This document shows, piece by piece, positions 1-5,093 of a stretch of DNA of 6,916 nt. The number at the start of each line of letters is the position of its first letter. Positions within the stretch are counted from its first letter, which is position 1. The translations under genes were made by a program, and so were the position numbers. Source of the DNA: UBA6019 sp036570145 (GTDB lineage: Bacteria > Chloroflexota > Dormibacteria > Dormibacterales > Dormibacteraceae); contig DATCPJ010000246.1 of NCBI GenBank assembly GCA_036570145.1, positions 1-6,916 on the forward strand, read 5' to 3'. A model generated the notes under the pieces. It ran no database searches. It saw only the letters and a list, made by a program, of their open reading frames with translations, and was not told the origin of the DNA.

Positions 1-1
1 C

Positions 2-211
2 GACCGGCTGATCACGGCCGCCAAGCCCGACGACCTGGCCGCCCGCCGGCACGTCGCCGGCGAGGTGACCAAGCCCGAGGTCATCGAGAAGCTCTTCGCG
101 AACATCCTGCCCCGCCTCAAAGAGCGGCCGGGCGGCTACACCCGGATCATCCGCAAAGGGCCGCGGTTGGGAGACGCCGCGCCCATGGTCATCATCGAGA
201 TCGTCGACTAG
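2..211 (+). CDS. rplQ: 50S ribosomal protein L17, C-terminal part
   Basis: This is the last 69 codons of a gene whose start lies left of the window, read from base 2 to a TAG stop at 209-211. L17 is a structural protein of the large ribosomal subunit near the peptide exit tunnel. The family is recognised from the ARRHVAGEV segment, the KLFANILPRLKERPGGYTRI segment and the closing GDAAPMVIIEIVD, which match the conserved C-terminal half of bacterial L17 and its usual end point. In most bacteria rplQ follows rpoA at the end of the alpha operon, so rpoA and rpsD are expected just upstream, but that cannot be seen here. truA follows after 33 bases with no strong terminator between them, so co-transcription is likely. 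The C-terminus appears intact. Confidence 0.96.
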   Translation, partial: DRLITAAKPDDLAARRHVAGEVTKPEVIEKLFANILPRLKERPGGYTRIIRKGPRLGDAAPMVIIEIVD

Positions 212-244
212 ACGTTTCCCCGCCGTCTCCCGGAAATTTGACAA

Positions 245-1003
245 ATGAATATCAAGGTCGTGCTGGAGTACGACGGCACCGGCTTTTCGGGCTGGCAGCA
301 GCAGGTCGCGAGGCGCACCGTCGAAGGTGAGCTGAAGCGGGCGCTGGAGGAGCTGACCGGGAAGCGGATCACCGTGTACGGGGCGGGGAGGACCGATGCC
401 GGGGCGCACGCCCTGGGCCAGGTCGTCAACTTCCGGCTCCCGGAAGGGTCCCTCGGGGTGCCGCGGCTGGTGGCTGCGCTGAACGCGAAGCTGCCCGCGG
501 ACGTGAGCGCGCTGAGCGCCACGGTCGTGCCCGACCAGTTCCATGCCCGCTACGCGGCCGTCGGCCGCCGCTACCGCTACCGCTACCTCGACCGGCCGGG
601 TCGGCCGGCGCTGGAGCGGGACCGGTGCTGGCACGTCAGCGGGCCGCTCTCGGAGCAAGCCATGGGGCTGGCTGCGAGGGGCTTGGTCGGACGGCACGAC
701 TGGACCAGCTTCTGCTCGGCCTCCGAGCCGGCCGCGACGCGGACCCGCACGATGCGGGCGGCGTCGGTGCGGCGCTCGGGGGAGTTCGTCGAGCTGGAGC
801 TGGAGGCGGAGGGCTTCCTCCGCGGCCTCGTGCGCGGCATCGCCGGCGCTCTGGCCGAGGTCGGGAGCGGCCGCCGGCAACCCGGCTGGGTGGGCGAGCT
901 GCTCGCCGCCCGCGACCGGAGGCGAACCGCCGCCGACCTCGTCAAGACGGCCCCCGCCCGGGGCCTGACTTTGCTGGAAGTGATCTACCGACCGGATATT
1001 TGA
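245..1003 (+). CDS. truA: tRNA pseudouridine synthase A
   Basis: TruA converts uridine to pseudouridine at positions 38-40 of the tRNA anticodon arm and acts in the cytoplasm. The 252-residue product has the usual family length. It opens with the conserved YDGTGFSGWQ (residues 9-18) and carries the catalytic motif GAGRTDAGAHA (46-56), in which Asp51 should be the nucleophile. It continues with FHARYAAVGRRYRYR (99-113) and GRHDWTSFCS (149-158), both typical of TruA. The C-terminal FLRGLVRGIAGAL block (191-203) aligns with the family's FxxHMVRN-type segment, but Gly replaces the usual His and Asn and Leu replaces Met. The ATG at 245 is chosen because the conserved N-terminus begins at once; a weak GGAAA lies about 10 bases upstream. 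The gene sits between rplQ and rplM, a common order in Gram-positive bacteria, and its TGA stop overlaps the rplM ribosome binding site. Confidence 0.96.
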   Translation: MNIKVVLEYDGTGFSGWQQQVARRTVEGELKRALEELTGKRITVYGAGRTDAGAHALGQVVNFRLPEGSLGVPRLVAALNAKLPADVSALSATVVPDQFHARYAAVGRRYRYRYLDRPGRPALERDRCWHVSGPLSEQAMGLAARGLVGRHDWTSFCSASEPAATRTRTMRAASVRRSGEFVELELEAEGFLRGLVRGIAGALAEVGSGRRQPGWVGELLAARDRRRTAADLVKTAPARGLTLLEVIYRPDI

Positions 1004-1007
1004 AGGA
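1003..1007 (+). promoter_or_regulatory. ribosome binding site of rplM
   Basis: AAGGA ends six bases before the TTG at 1014 and overlaps the last base of the truA stop codon (TGA 1001-1003). It decides the TTG as the rplM start and implies that rplM translation is coupled to the end of truA. Confidence 0.75.
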
Positions 1008-1013
1008 AACGAG

Positions 1014-1475
1014 TTGAAGCAGAAGACCTGGACAGCCAGGAAGGAAGACCTGAAAGGGGACTGGTACGTGGTCGACGCCACCGGCGTCGCCCTCGGCCGC
1101 CTGGCCTCCAGCGTCGCGCGCCTTCTCAAGGGCAAGCACAAGCCGACCTACACGCCTCACCTGAACACCGGTGACCACGTCGTCGTCATCAACGCGGCGA
1201 AAATCCTGGTGACGGGTTCGAAGCTGGACGGCAAGACCTACACCCACTACTCGGGCTACCCGAGCGGCCTGCGGACGCGCACCCTGCGCAAGGCCCAGGA
1301 GCTCGACCCGACCTTCCCGATCACCAACGCCGTCAAGGGGATGCTGCAGCACAACACCCTCGGCGCCGATATGCTGAAGCGCCTTCGCGTCTACCCGGGC
1401 CCTGAGCACGAGCACGCTGCCCAGCAGCCGAAGGCGATCAAGTTCAACGCAGCAGGAGACATCGATCTTGGCTAA
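1014..1475 (+). CDS. rplM: 50S ribosomal protein L13
   Basis: L13 is an early-assembling protein of the large ribosomal subunit that binds 23S rRNA. The product has 153 residues, slightly longer than the roughly 142-residue E. coli protein. It contains the conserved WYVVDATGVALGRLAS (17-32), the central HVVVINAAKI segment, and the diagnostic C-terminal block from VKGMLQHNTLG through VYPGPEHEHAAQQP. The start is TTG at 1014, supported by AAGGA six bases upstream and by the position of the conserved N-terminus. The last 8 bases overlap the start of rpsI, the usual partner gene, so the two are almost surely translated in a coupled way. No internal promoter was recognised; transcription probably comes from upstream of truA or rplQ. 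Confidence 0.97.
   Translation: MKQKTWTARKEDLKGDWYVVDATGVALGRLASSVARLLKGKHKPTYTPHLNTGDHVVVINAAKILVTGSKLDGKTYTHYSGYPSGLRTRTLRKAQELDPTFPITNAVKGMLQHNTLGADMLKRLRVYPGPEHEHAAQQPKAIKFNAAGDIDLG
1454..1458 (+). promoter_or_regulatory. ribosome binding site of rpsI
   Basis: AGGAG inside the last codons of rplM ends nine bases before the TTG at 1468. Its position supports that TTG as the rpsI start and fits coupled L13/S9 translation. Confidence 0.75.
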
Positions 1476-1863
1476 CGACCAGAACGCGGGCTACGGGACC
1501 GGTCGCCGGAAGACGGCGGTCGCCCGCGTGCGCCTGCAGCCCGGCGAGGGCCGGATCACGATCAACGAGATGCCGGCGCTGAAATACCTCGGCCGGCGGA
1601 CCCTCGAATTGGTCGTCATGACACCCTTCCGGGTCGTCGACACCAAGCGCTTCGACGCCACCGTCAAGGTCGTCGGCGGCGGCAAGTCGGGCCAGGCCGG
1701 CGCGGTCGCCCACGGCGTCGCTCGGGCGCTGCTCGAGAACGACCCCGAGCTGCGACCGGTGCTCAAGAAGGCCGGCCTCCTGACTCGCGACTCGCGCGAG
1801 AAGGAACGGAAGAAGTACGGCCTGAAGCGCGCCCGCAAGGCACCCCAGTACACCAAGCGGTAG
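1468..1863 (+). CDS. rpsI: 30S ribosomal protein S9
   Basis: S9 is a head protein of the small ribosomal subunit; its basic C-terminal tail reaches the P-site tRNA. The 131-residue product shows YGTGRRKTAVARV (9-21), the family signature GGGKSGQAGAVAHGVARAL (70-88) and the tail RARKAPQYTKR (121-131) ending in the invariant Lys-Arg, so the protein is complete. It starts at TTG 1468, eight bases before rplM ends. The rplM-rpsI pair is nearly universal in bacteria. In many Actinobacteria glmM follows directly; here an acyl-CoA ligase follows instead, 45 bases after the TAG stop. There is no convincing terminator in that gap. Confidence 0.97.
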   Translation: MANDQNAGYGTGRRKTAVARVRLQPGEGRITINEMPALKYLGRRTLELVVMTPFRVVDTKRFDATVKVVGGGKSGQAGAVAHGVARALLENDPELRPVLKKAGLLTRDSREKERKKYGLKRARKAPQYTKR

Positions 1864-1908
1864 AACTTCGATAGGCCGCTTCGGGCTGGGCGGTCGTAGG
1901 ATTCTGCC

Positions 1909-3399
1909 ATGCGCACAGTTGCTGAGATCTGCCGTTGGTGGGCCCGCCGGCAGCCCGATCTCGAAGCCACCTGGTTCGAGGGCCACGGCCGCACCTGGGG
2001 TGAGCTCGACGCGTCAAGCTCCGCCCTCGCCGCCGGGCTCGTCACCAAGCTCGGGATAAAGCCGGGCGACCACGTCGCCATCCTCGACAAGAACACCGAC
2101 GAGTACCTCGAGCTGCTCTTCGCCCTCGACAAGGCGGGCGCCATCGCCACACCCGTCAACTGGCGGCTGACCGGCCCGGAGGTCGCCAAGGTGGCCCAGG
2201 ACGCCGAGTCGGTGGTGATCGTCGCCGGGGAGGACTTCCGCAGCCAGGCGGACGCCGCCGGCGTCCGCGTGCTCGGCTTCGGCGAGCTGCCGCGAAGCGA
2301 GGGCGGCGATCCCCATCGTGACGACGACGGCCAGGTCAGCTGGCAGCTCTACACGTCGGGCACGACAGGTCTTCCCAAGGGCGCGATGCTCACCGGCCTC
2401 AACCTCTTCGCCGAGTTCGGCGTCTTCGGCATCGAGATGCCCGAGCTCCGTGTCGGCGGCCGGGCCATGGTGGCCATGCCGCTCTACCACATCGGCGGCT
2501 GCGGGTGGTGCGTCGCGGCCATGGCCTCGGGCAGCACCGCGGTGATACTGCGCGAATTCGCGCCCCAGCAGGTGCTCCAGGTCTTCGAGGAGGAGAAGGT
2601 CGAGACGGCCTTCCTGGTCCCCGCGGCCCTTCTCTTCCTGACGTCCTTGCCGGAGTCGCAGGACCGGGACTACAGCTCGCTCAGGAACATCCTTTACGGC
2701 GCCTCGCCGATCTCCCAGGCGGTCCTCGAGCGATCGATCGAGACCTTCAAGTGCAACCTGACCCAGGTCTACGGGCTGACCGAGACCACCGGCGGGGTCA
2801 CCTTCCTCTCCCACGACGAGCACGTCGGGGAGCGGATGCTCAGCTGCGGCCGGGCGACCCTGGGCGCGGACATGAAGGTCGTCGACGCCAATGACGCCGA
2901 GGTCCCGCTGGGCGAGATCGGCGAGATCGTCTATCGCGGCGGCGGCACCATGCAGGGATATTGGAACCGCCCGAAGGACACGGCGGACGTCATCCGCGAC
3001 GGCTGGTTCCACACCGGCGACGCGGGCACCCAGGACGAGGGCGGCTTCTTCTACATCAAGGACCGGATCAAGGACATGATCGTGTCGGGTGGGGAGAACA
3101 TCTACCCGGCCGAGCTGGAGAGCGTCCTCGCCGCCCACCCCGCGATCGCCGACATCGCCGTCATCGGCGTCCCCGATCAGCAATGGGGCGAGACCGTGAA
3201 GGCGATCATCGTCCTCAAGCCGGGCCAGGAGCTGACAGCAGAGGAGCTCATCGAGTGGTCGAGGCCGAAGCTGGCGGGCTACAAGCGGCCCCGCTCGGTC
3301 GATTTCACCGAGCTGATCCCCCGCAACCCGAGCGGCAAGATCCTCAAGCGCGAGCTGCGGCTGCCGTACTGGGAGGGCGCCACCCGGCAGGTCAATTAA
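1909..3399 (+). CDS. AMP-forming acyl-CoA synthetase (FadD-like, class I adenylate-forming enzyme)
   Basis: The 496-residue product belongs to the superfamily that activates a carboxylic acid with ATP to an acyl-adenylate and then forms a CoA thioester. Visible core motifs in order are YTSGTTGLPKGA (148-159, phosphate-binding loop), PLYHIGG (191-197), QVYGLTETTG (286-295, adenine/acyl site), GWFHTGD (365-371, ribose-binding Asp371), YIKDRIKDMIVSGGENIYP (382-400, hinge) and NPSGK (473-477), where Lys477 is the expected catalytic lysine. All key residues are present, so it should be active. Overall style resembles the medium/long-chain fatty acid ligases common in Actinobacteria, but an aromatic or other acid cannot be excluded, so no symbol is given. 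No signal peptide or membrane segment is seen. The ATG at 1909 has AGGA at 1898-1901, seven bases upstream. It may be read through from rpsI, or have its own promoter in the short gap; none was recognised. A strong hairpin follows the stop. Confidence 0.9.
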   Translation: MRTVAEICRWWARRQPDLEATWFEGHGRTWGELDASSSALAAGLVTKLGIKPGDHVAILDKNTDEYLELLFALDKAGAIATPVNWRLTGPEVAKVAQDAESVVIVAGEDFRSQADAAGVRVLGFGELPRSEGGDPHRDDDGQVSWQLYTSGTTGLPKGAMLTGLNLFAEFGVFGIEMPELRVGGRAMVAMPLYHIGGCGWCVAAMASGSTAVILREFAPQQVLQVFEEEKVETAFLVPAALLFLTSLPESQDRDYSSLRNILYGASPISQAVLERSIETFKCNLTQVYGLTETTGGVTFLSHDEHVGERMLSCGRATLGADMKVVDANDAEVPLGEIGEIVYRGGGTMQGYWNRPKDTADVIRDGWFHTGDAGTQDEGGFFYIKDRIKDMIVSGGENIYPAELESVLAAHPAIADIAVIGVPDQQWGETVKAIIVLKPGQELTAEELIEWSRPKLAGYKRPRSVDFTELIPRNPSGKILKRELRLPYWEGATRQVN

Positions 3400-3403
3400 G
3401 GGC

Positions 3404-3425
3404 AAAGGGGGGCAGGCCCCCCTTT
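3404..3425 (+). terminator. perfect 9-bp hairpin just after the acyl-CoA synthetase gene, probable terminator
   Basis: Five bases after the TAA stop, AAAGGGGGG (3404-3412) and CCCCCCTTT (3417-3425) form a perfect 9-bp stem around a CAGG loop. There is no T-run beyond the TTT that forms part of the stem, so it is not a textbook intrinsic terminator, but in high-GC Gram-positives such hairpins often serve as transcript ends. A second C6 tract at 3433-3438 could compete for the G6 strand. Confidence 0.6.
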
Positions 3426-3481
3426 CCAGAAACCCCCCTCTCGGCGCAGCGCTGGTCGGCGCGTGGAAGACGGACTCACAC

Positions 3482-3500
3482 GGCCTGGCTAAGCCAGGCC
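3482..3500. terminator. second hairpin, 8-bp perfect stem with TAA loop, possible terminator
   Basis: GGCCTGGC (3482-3489) and GCCAGGCC (3493-3500) pair perfectly around TAA and are followed by only two T residues. It lies about 80 bases after the ligase stop and just before the AT-richer presumed promoter zone. It could be a backup terminator or a protein-binding palindrome; strand and role are uncertain. Confidence 0.4.
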
Positions 3501-3536
3501 TTGGCGCCGCACCTGAATTTGAATTGACCATTCCTT

Positions 3537-3558
3537 TGACGGCGATCTGACGGCCGTC
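3537..3558. repeat. TGACGGC direct repeat overlapping a 10-bp palindrome, possible operator
   Basis: TGACGGC occurs at 3537-3543 and again at 3548-3554, 11 bases apart or about one helical turn. The second copy overlaps the perfect palindrome GACGGCCGTC (3549-3558). Together with its place in the presumed promoter zone upstream of the membrane protein gene, this suggests a regulator site, but no known operator consensus is recognised and chance is possible in GC-rich DNA. Confidence 0.25.
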
Positions 3559-3601
3559 GGAGGTGTTGGCGGGAATACACTTTCCTTCTGGTGGGGCTCG
3601 G

Positions 3602-4153
3602 GTGATTTTCGCTCGTTCACGACGCTCTTCGGTTCTCCTGGCGACCTCCGGGCTGGCCGTCGCGGTGACCTTCGGCCTGGTCGCGGCGCTCCTCCTCTGG
3701 AGCCGGGGCATCGGTCCCGCTCCGGTCGCCCTCGGGGCGGGTGCCGGCCTTGGCGTAGGCCTCACCCTCTGGGCCGGCTGGCAGCTCCGCAGCTGGCCGC
3801 CCTGCCGGCTCGGCTTCTTCCGGGACCGGCTGGTCGTCGTCTCCGGCCGCACCGAGCAGCACGCTCTCTGGGACCGGATCGAGACCGCCTCACTGGCCGC
3901 CCCGCTCGACTGGGAGTCGGGCCGCTGGCCCGAGATCCGGATCTCCGACCGGCTGACGGTCCAGCTCAAGCGCTCGAAGCCGCTCGTCCTCCGGCCTGCC
4001 GACTTCGGGCTCGACCCCGCCGGCTGCCGCGACCTGCTGCTCACGCTGCGCGACGACCGCTCGCTGCGCGGCCGGCTGCCTGAATTCGACTCGGCCCTCG
4101 ATCTCTCCGAGCGGCCGGTCGTCACCGGGGAGCTGATAACCCCCCATCTCTGA
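3602..4153 (+). CDS. unrecognised two-helix membrane protein with a possible bacterial PH-like domain
   Basis: I cannot assign this gene to a named family with certainty. From GTG 3602 it encodes 183 residues; the frame stays open to another GTG at 3563 (196 residues). With the 3602 start, a basic N-terminus with several Arg precedes a hydrophobic helix at about residues 10-33 (VLLATSGLAVAVTFGLVAAL), then a second at about 40-63 rich in Gly/Ala/Leu. The remainder, about 120 residues, is soluble and alternates hydrophobic and charged residues. The stretch FFRDRLVVVSGRTEQHALWD, followed by more strand-like segments, resembles bacterial PH-like domains that sit behind a pair of membrane helices; this is inferred from pattern only. 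The start at 3602 is preferred because the GGAGG at 3559-3563 overlaps the first base of the 3563 GTG, leaving no spacing, while GTGGGG lies five bases before 3602, though that site is weak too. The stop is 27 bases before argF, so it is probably the first gene of the argF-cdaA-cdaR transcript. Confidence 0.7.
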   Translation: MIFARSRRSSVLLATSGLAVAVTFGLVAALLLWSRGIGPAPVALGAGAGLGVGLTLWAGWQLRSWPPCRLGFFRDRLVVVSGRTEQHALWDRIETASLAAPLDWESGRWPEIRISDRLTVQLKRSKPLVLRPADFGLDPAGCRDLLLTLRDDRSLRGRLPEFDSALDLSERPVVTGELITPHL

Positions 4154-4180
4154 GAGGATGGGAGTCCTAAGATTTCCATC
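4143..4180 (+). promoter_or_regulatory. argF leader with two mutually exclusive RNA helices
   Basis: CCCATC (4143-4148, in the last codons of the preceding gene) can pair with GATGGG (4157-4162); two more inner pairs form across a one-base bulge. The same GATGG (4157-4161) can instead pair with CCATC (4176-4180), extended by three A-T or G-T pairs to about 8 bp around the loop TCCTAAGA. The second helix ends at the base before the argF TTG. Within it, ATG 4158 opens an eight-codon frame, MGVLRFPS, with its Arg written as AGA (rare in this GC-rich DNA), whose TGA (4182-4184) overlaps the argF start as TTGA. This layout would suit translational coupling or attenuation. The function is inference only. 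Confidence 0.35.
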
Positions 4181-5080
4181 TTGAGCAACTCCGTGATCAC
4201 CCTTCGGGGCCGGGACTTCCTCAGCATCTCGGACCTGGATCGGGACGAGCTTCTCGCCCTGCTCGACCTCGCCGACCGGATCAAGGCCGGCAGCTGGCAC
4301 GAGCAGCCGCTGGCCGGCCGGCAGGTCGCCATGATCTTCCAGAAGCCGTCGATGCGGACCCGCCTCTCCTTCGAGGTCGGGATCCACCGCCTCGGCGGCG
4401 GGAGTGTGGCGTTGAGCGAGCAGGACGTCCAGATCGGCCGGCGCGAGACGGTCGCCGACGCGGCGCGGGTCCTCGATCGGTACGTGGACGTAATCGTCGC
4501 CCGCCTCCGCAGCCACCAGGACCTGATCGAGCTCGCCGCGACGGCCCGGGTCCCTGTCATCAACGCGCTGACCGAGCTCGAGCACCCCTGCCAGGTCCTC
4601 GCCGACCTGATGACCATCCGCGAGCGCTGCGGAAGCCTCGACGTCCCGGTCGCCTATGTCGGCGACGGCAACAACATGGTGACCTCGCTGGCCCAGGCGC
4701 AGGCGATCCTCGGCTTTCCACTGACCGTCATCACACCGCCCGGCTACGAGCCCGCCACCGCGGTTCGGGCGGCGGCGCCGGGCATGGTCGTCAGCAACGA
4801 ACGGGGAGCCGTCGCGGGTGCGCGCGTCGTCTACACCGACGTCTGGACGTCGATGGGCTTCGAGGGCGAGGCAGACCGGCGCCGGACCGATTTCTCGGCC
4901 TATCAGGTCGACGCGGCCCTGCTTCGCCAGGCGCCGGGCGCCATCTTCATGCACTGCCTGCCCGCCCACCGCGGCGAGGAGGTCACCGACGAGGTGATCG
5001 ACGGTCCCGCCTCGGTCGTCTTCGACCAGGCCGAGAACCGCCTCCACGCCCAGATGGCCCTGCTGGCGCTGCTGGCGTAG
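4181..5080 (+). CDS. argF: ornithine carbamoyltransferase
   Basis: The enzyme transfers the carbamoyl group of carbamoyl phosphate to ornithine, giving citrulline in arginine biosynthesis, in the cytoplasm. The 299 residues match the family length. The carbamoyl phosphate loop is KPSMRTRLSFEVG (55-67), with SMRTR in place of the commoner STRTR. It is followed by QIGRRETVADAARVL (84-98), EHPCQVLADL (134-143), YVGDGNNMVTSL (159-170, ornithine side), DVWTSMG (220-226, the SMG loop) and MHCLPAHRGEEVTDEV (257-272, reactive Cys259). The SMG loop and HCLPAHRGEEVT support ornithine rather than aspartate, N-acetylornithine or N-succinylornithine as substrate. A catabolic role (arcB) is less likely without arcA or arcC nearby. 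The start is TTG 4181; the nearest good purine-rich site (GGGAG 4160-4164) is 16 bases away, so GTG 4193 cannot be excluded. No other arg gene is in the window. cdaA begins 13 bases downstream. Confidence 0.94.
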   Translation: MSNSVITLRGRDFLSISDLDRDELLALLDLADRIKAGSWHEQPLAGRQVAMIFQKPSMRTRLSFEVGIHRLGGGSVALSEQDVQIGRRETVADAARVLDRYVDVIVARLRSHQDLIELAATARVPVINALTELEHPCQVLADLMTIRERCGSLDVPVAYVGDGNNMVTSLAQAQAILGFPLTVITPPGYEPATAVRAAAPGMVVSNERGAVAGARVVYTDVWTSMGFEGEADRRRTDFSAYQVDAALLRQAPGAIFMHCLPAHRGEEVTDEVIDGPASVVFDQAENRLHAQMALLALLA

Positions 5081-5084
5081 GCTC

Positions 5085-5088
5085 AAGG
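5085..5088 (+). promoter_or_regulatory. ribosome binding site of cdaA
   Basis: AAGG lies four bases after the argF stop codon and ends five bases before the GTG at 5094. It supports that GTG as the start and shows that argF and cdaA are packed as in one operon. Confidence 0.6.
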
Positions 5089-5093
5089 CAGTA

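Larger units (their letters stand above)
3400..3601. other. intergenic region between the ligase and membrane protein genes
   Basis: This is the only sizeable gap in the window. Its left half holds two separate hairpins (3404-3425 and 3482-3500). The right half, 3511-3540, is locally AT-richer than anything around it, includes TTGAAT, TTGACC and TTGACG (TTGACG at 3536-3541), and probably carries the promoter for the downstream genes. No -10 box at a good distance from these could be fixed; TACACT at 3576-3581 is the nearest candidate and lacks a clear -35. No small coding gene with a credible start and ribosome binding site was seen. Confidence 0.6.

Noticed and set aside
1874..1895. Possible terminator hairpin between rpsI and the ligase
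   Set aside because: Only six pairs including one G-T, a ten-base loop and no T-run; too weak to call.
3563..3601. Upstream GTG (3563) or TTG (3566) as the start of the membrane protein
   Set aside because: GGAGG at 3559-3563 overlaps or nearly touches both codons, leaving no usable spacing. They were not chosen, but they cannot be excluded because the site for 3602 is also weak.
4158..4184. Eight-codon frame MGVLRFPS as a separate gene
   Set aside because: Its ribosome binding site would touch the start codon and there is no evidence of translation; it is described only as part of the argF leader.
2014..4617. 867-codon open frame on the minus strand
   Set aside because: It runs antisense through the ligase, the intergenic hairpins, the membrane protein and half of argF. 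Its translation is low-complexity Arg/Ser/Gly/Asp text typical of the reverse of GC-rich genes; no domain is visible.
4181..5080. N-acetylornithine or N-succinylornithine carbamoyltransferase
   Set aside because: The SMRTR loop raised the idea, but the DxWxSMG loop, the GDGNN motif and HCLPAHRGEEVT are those of ornithine carbamoyltransferase.
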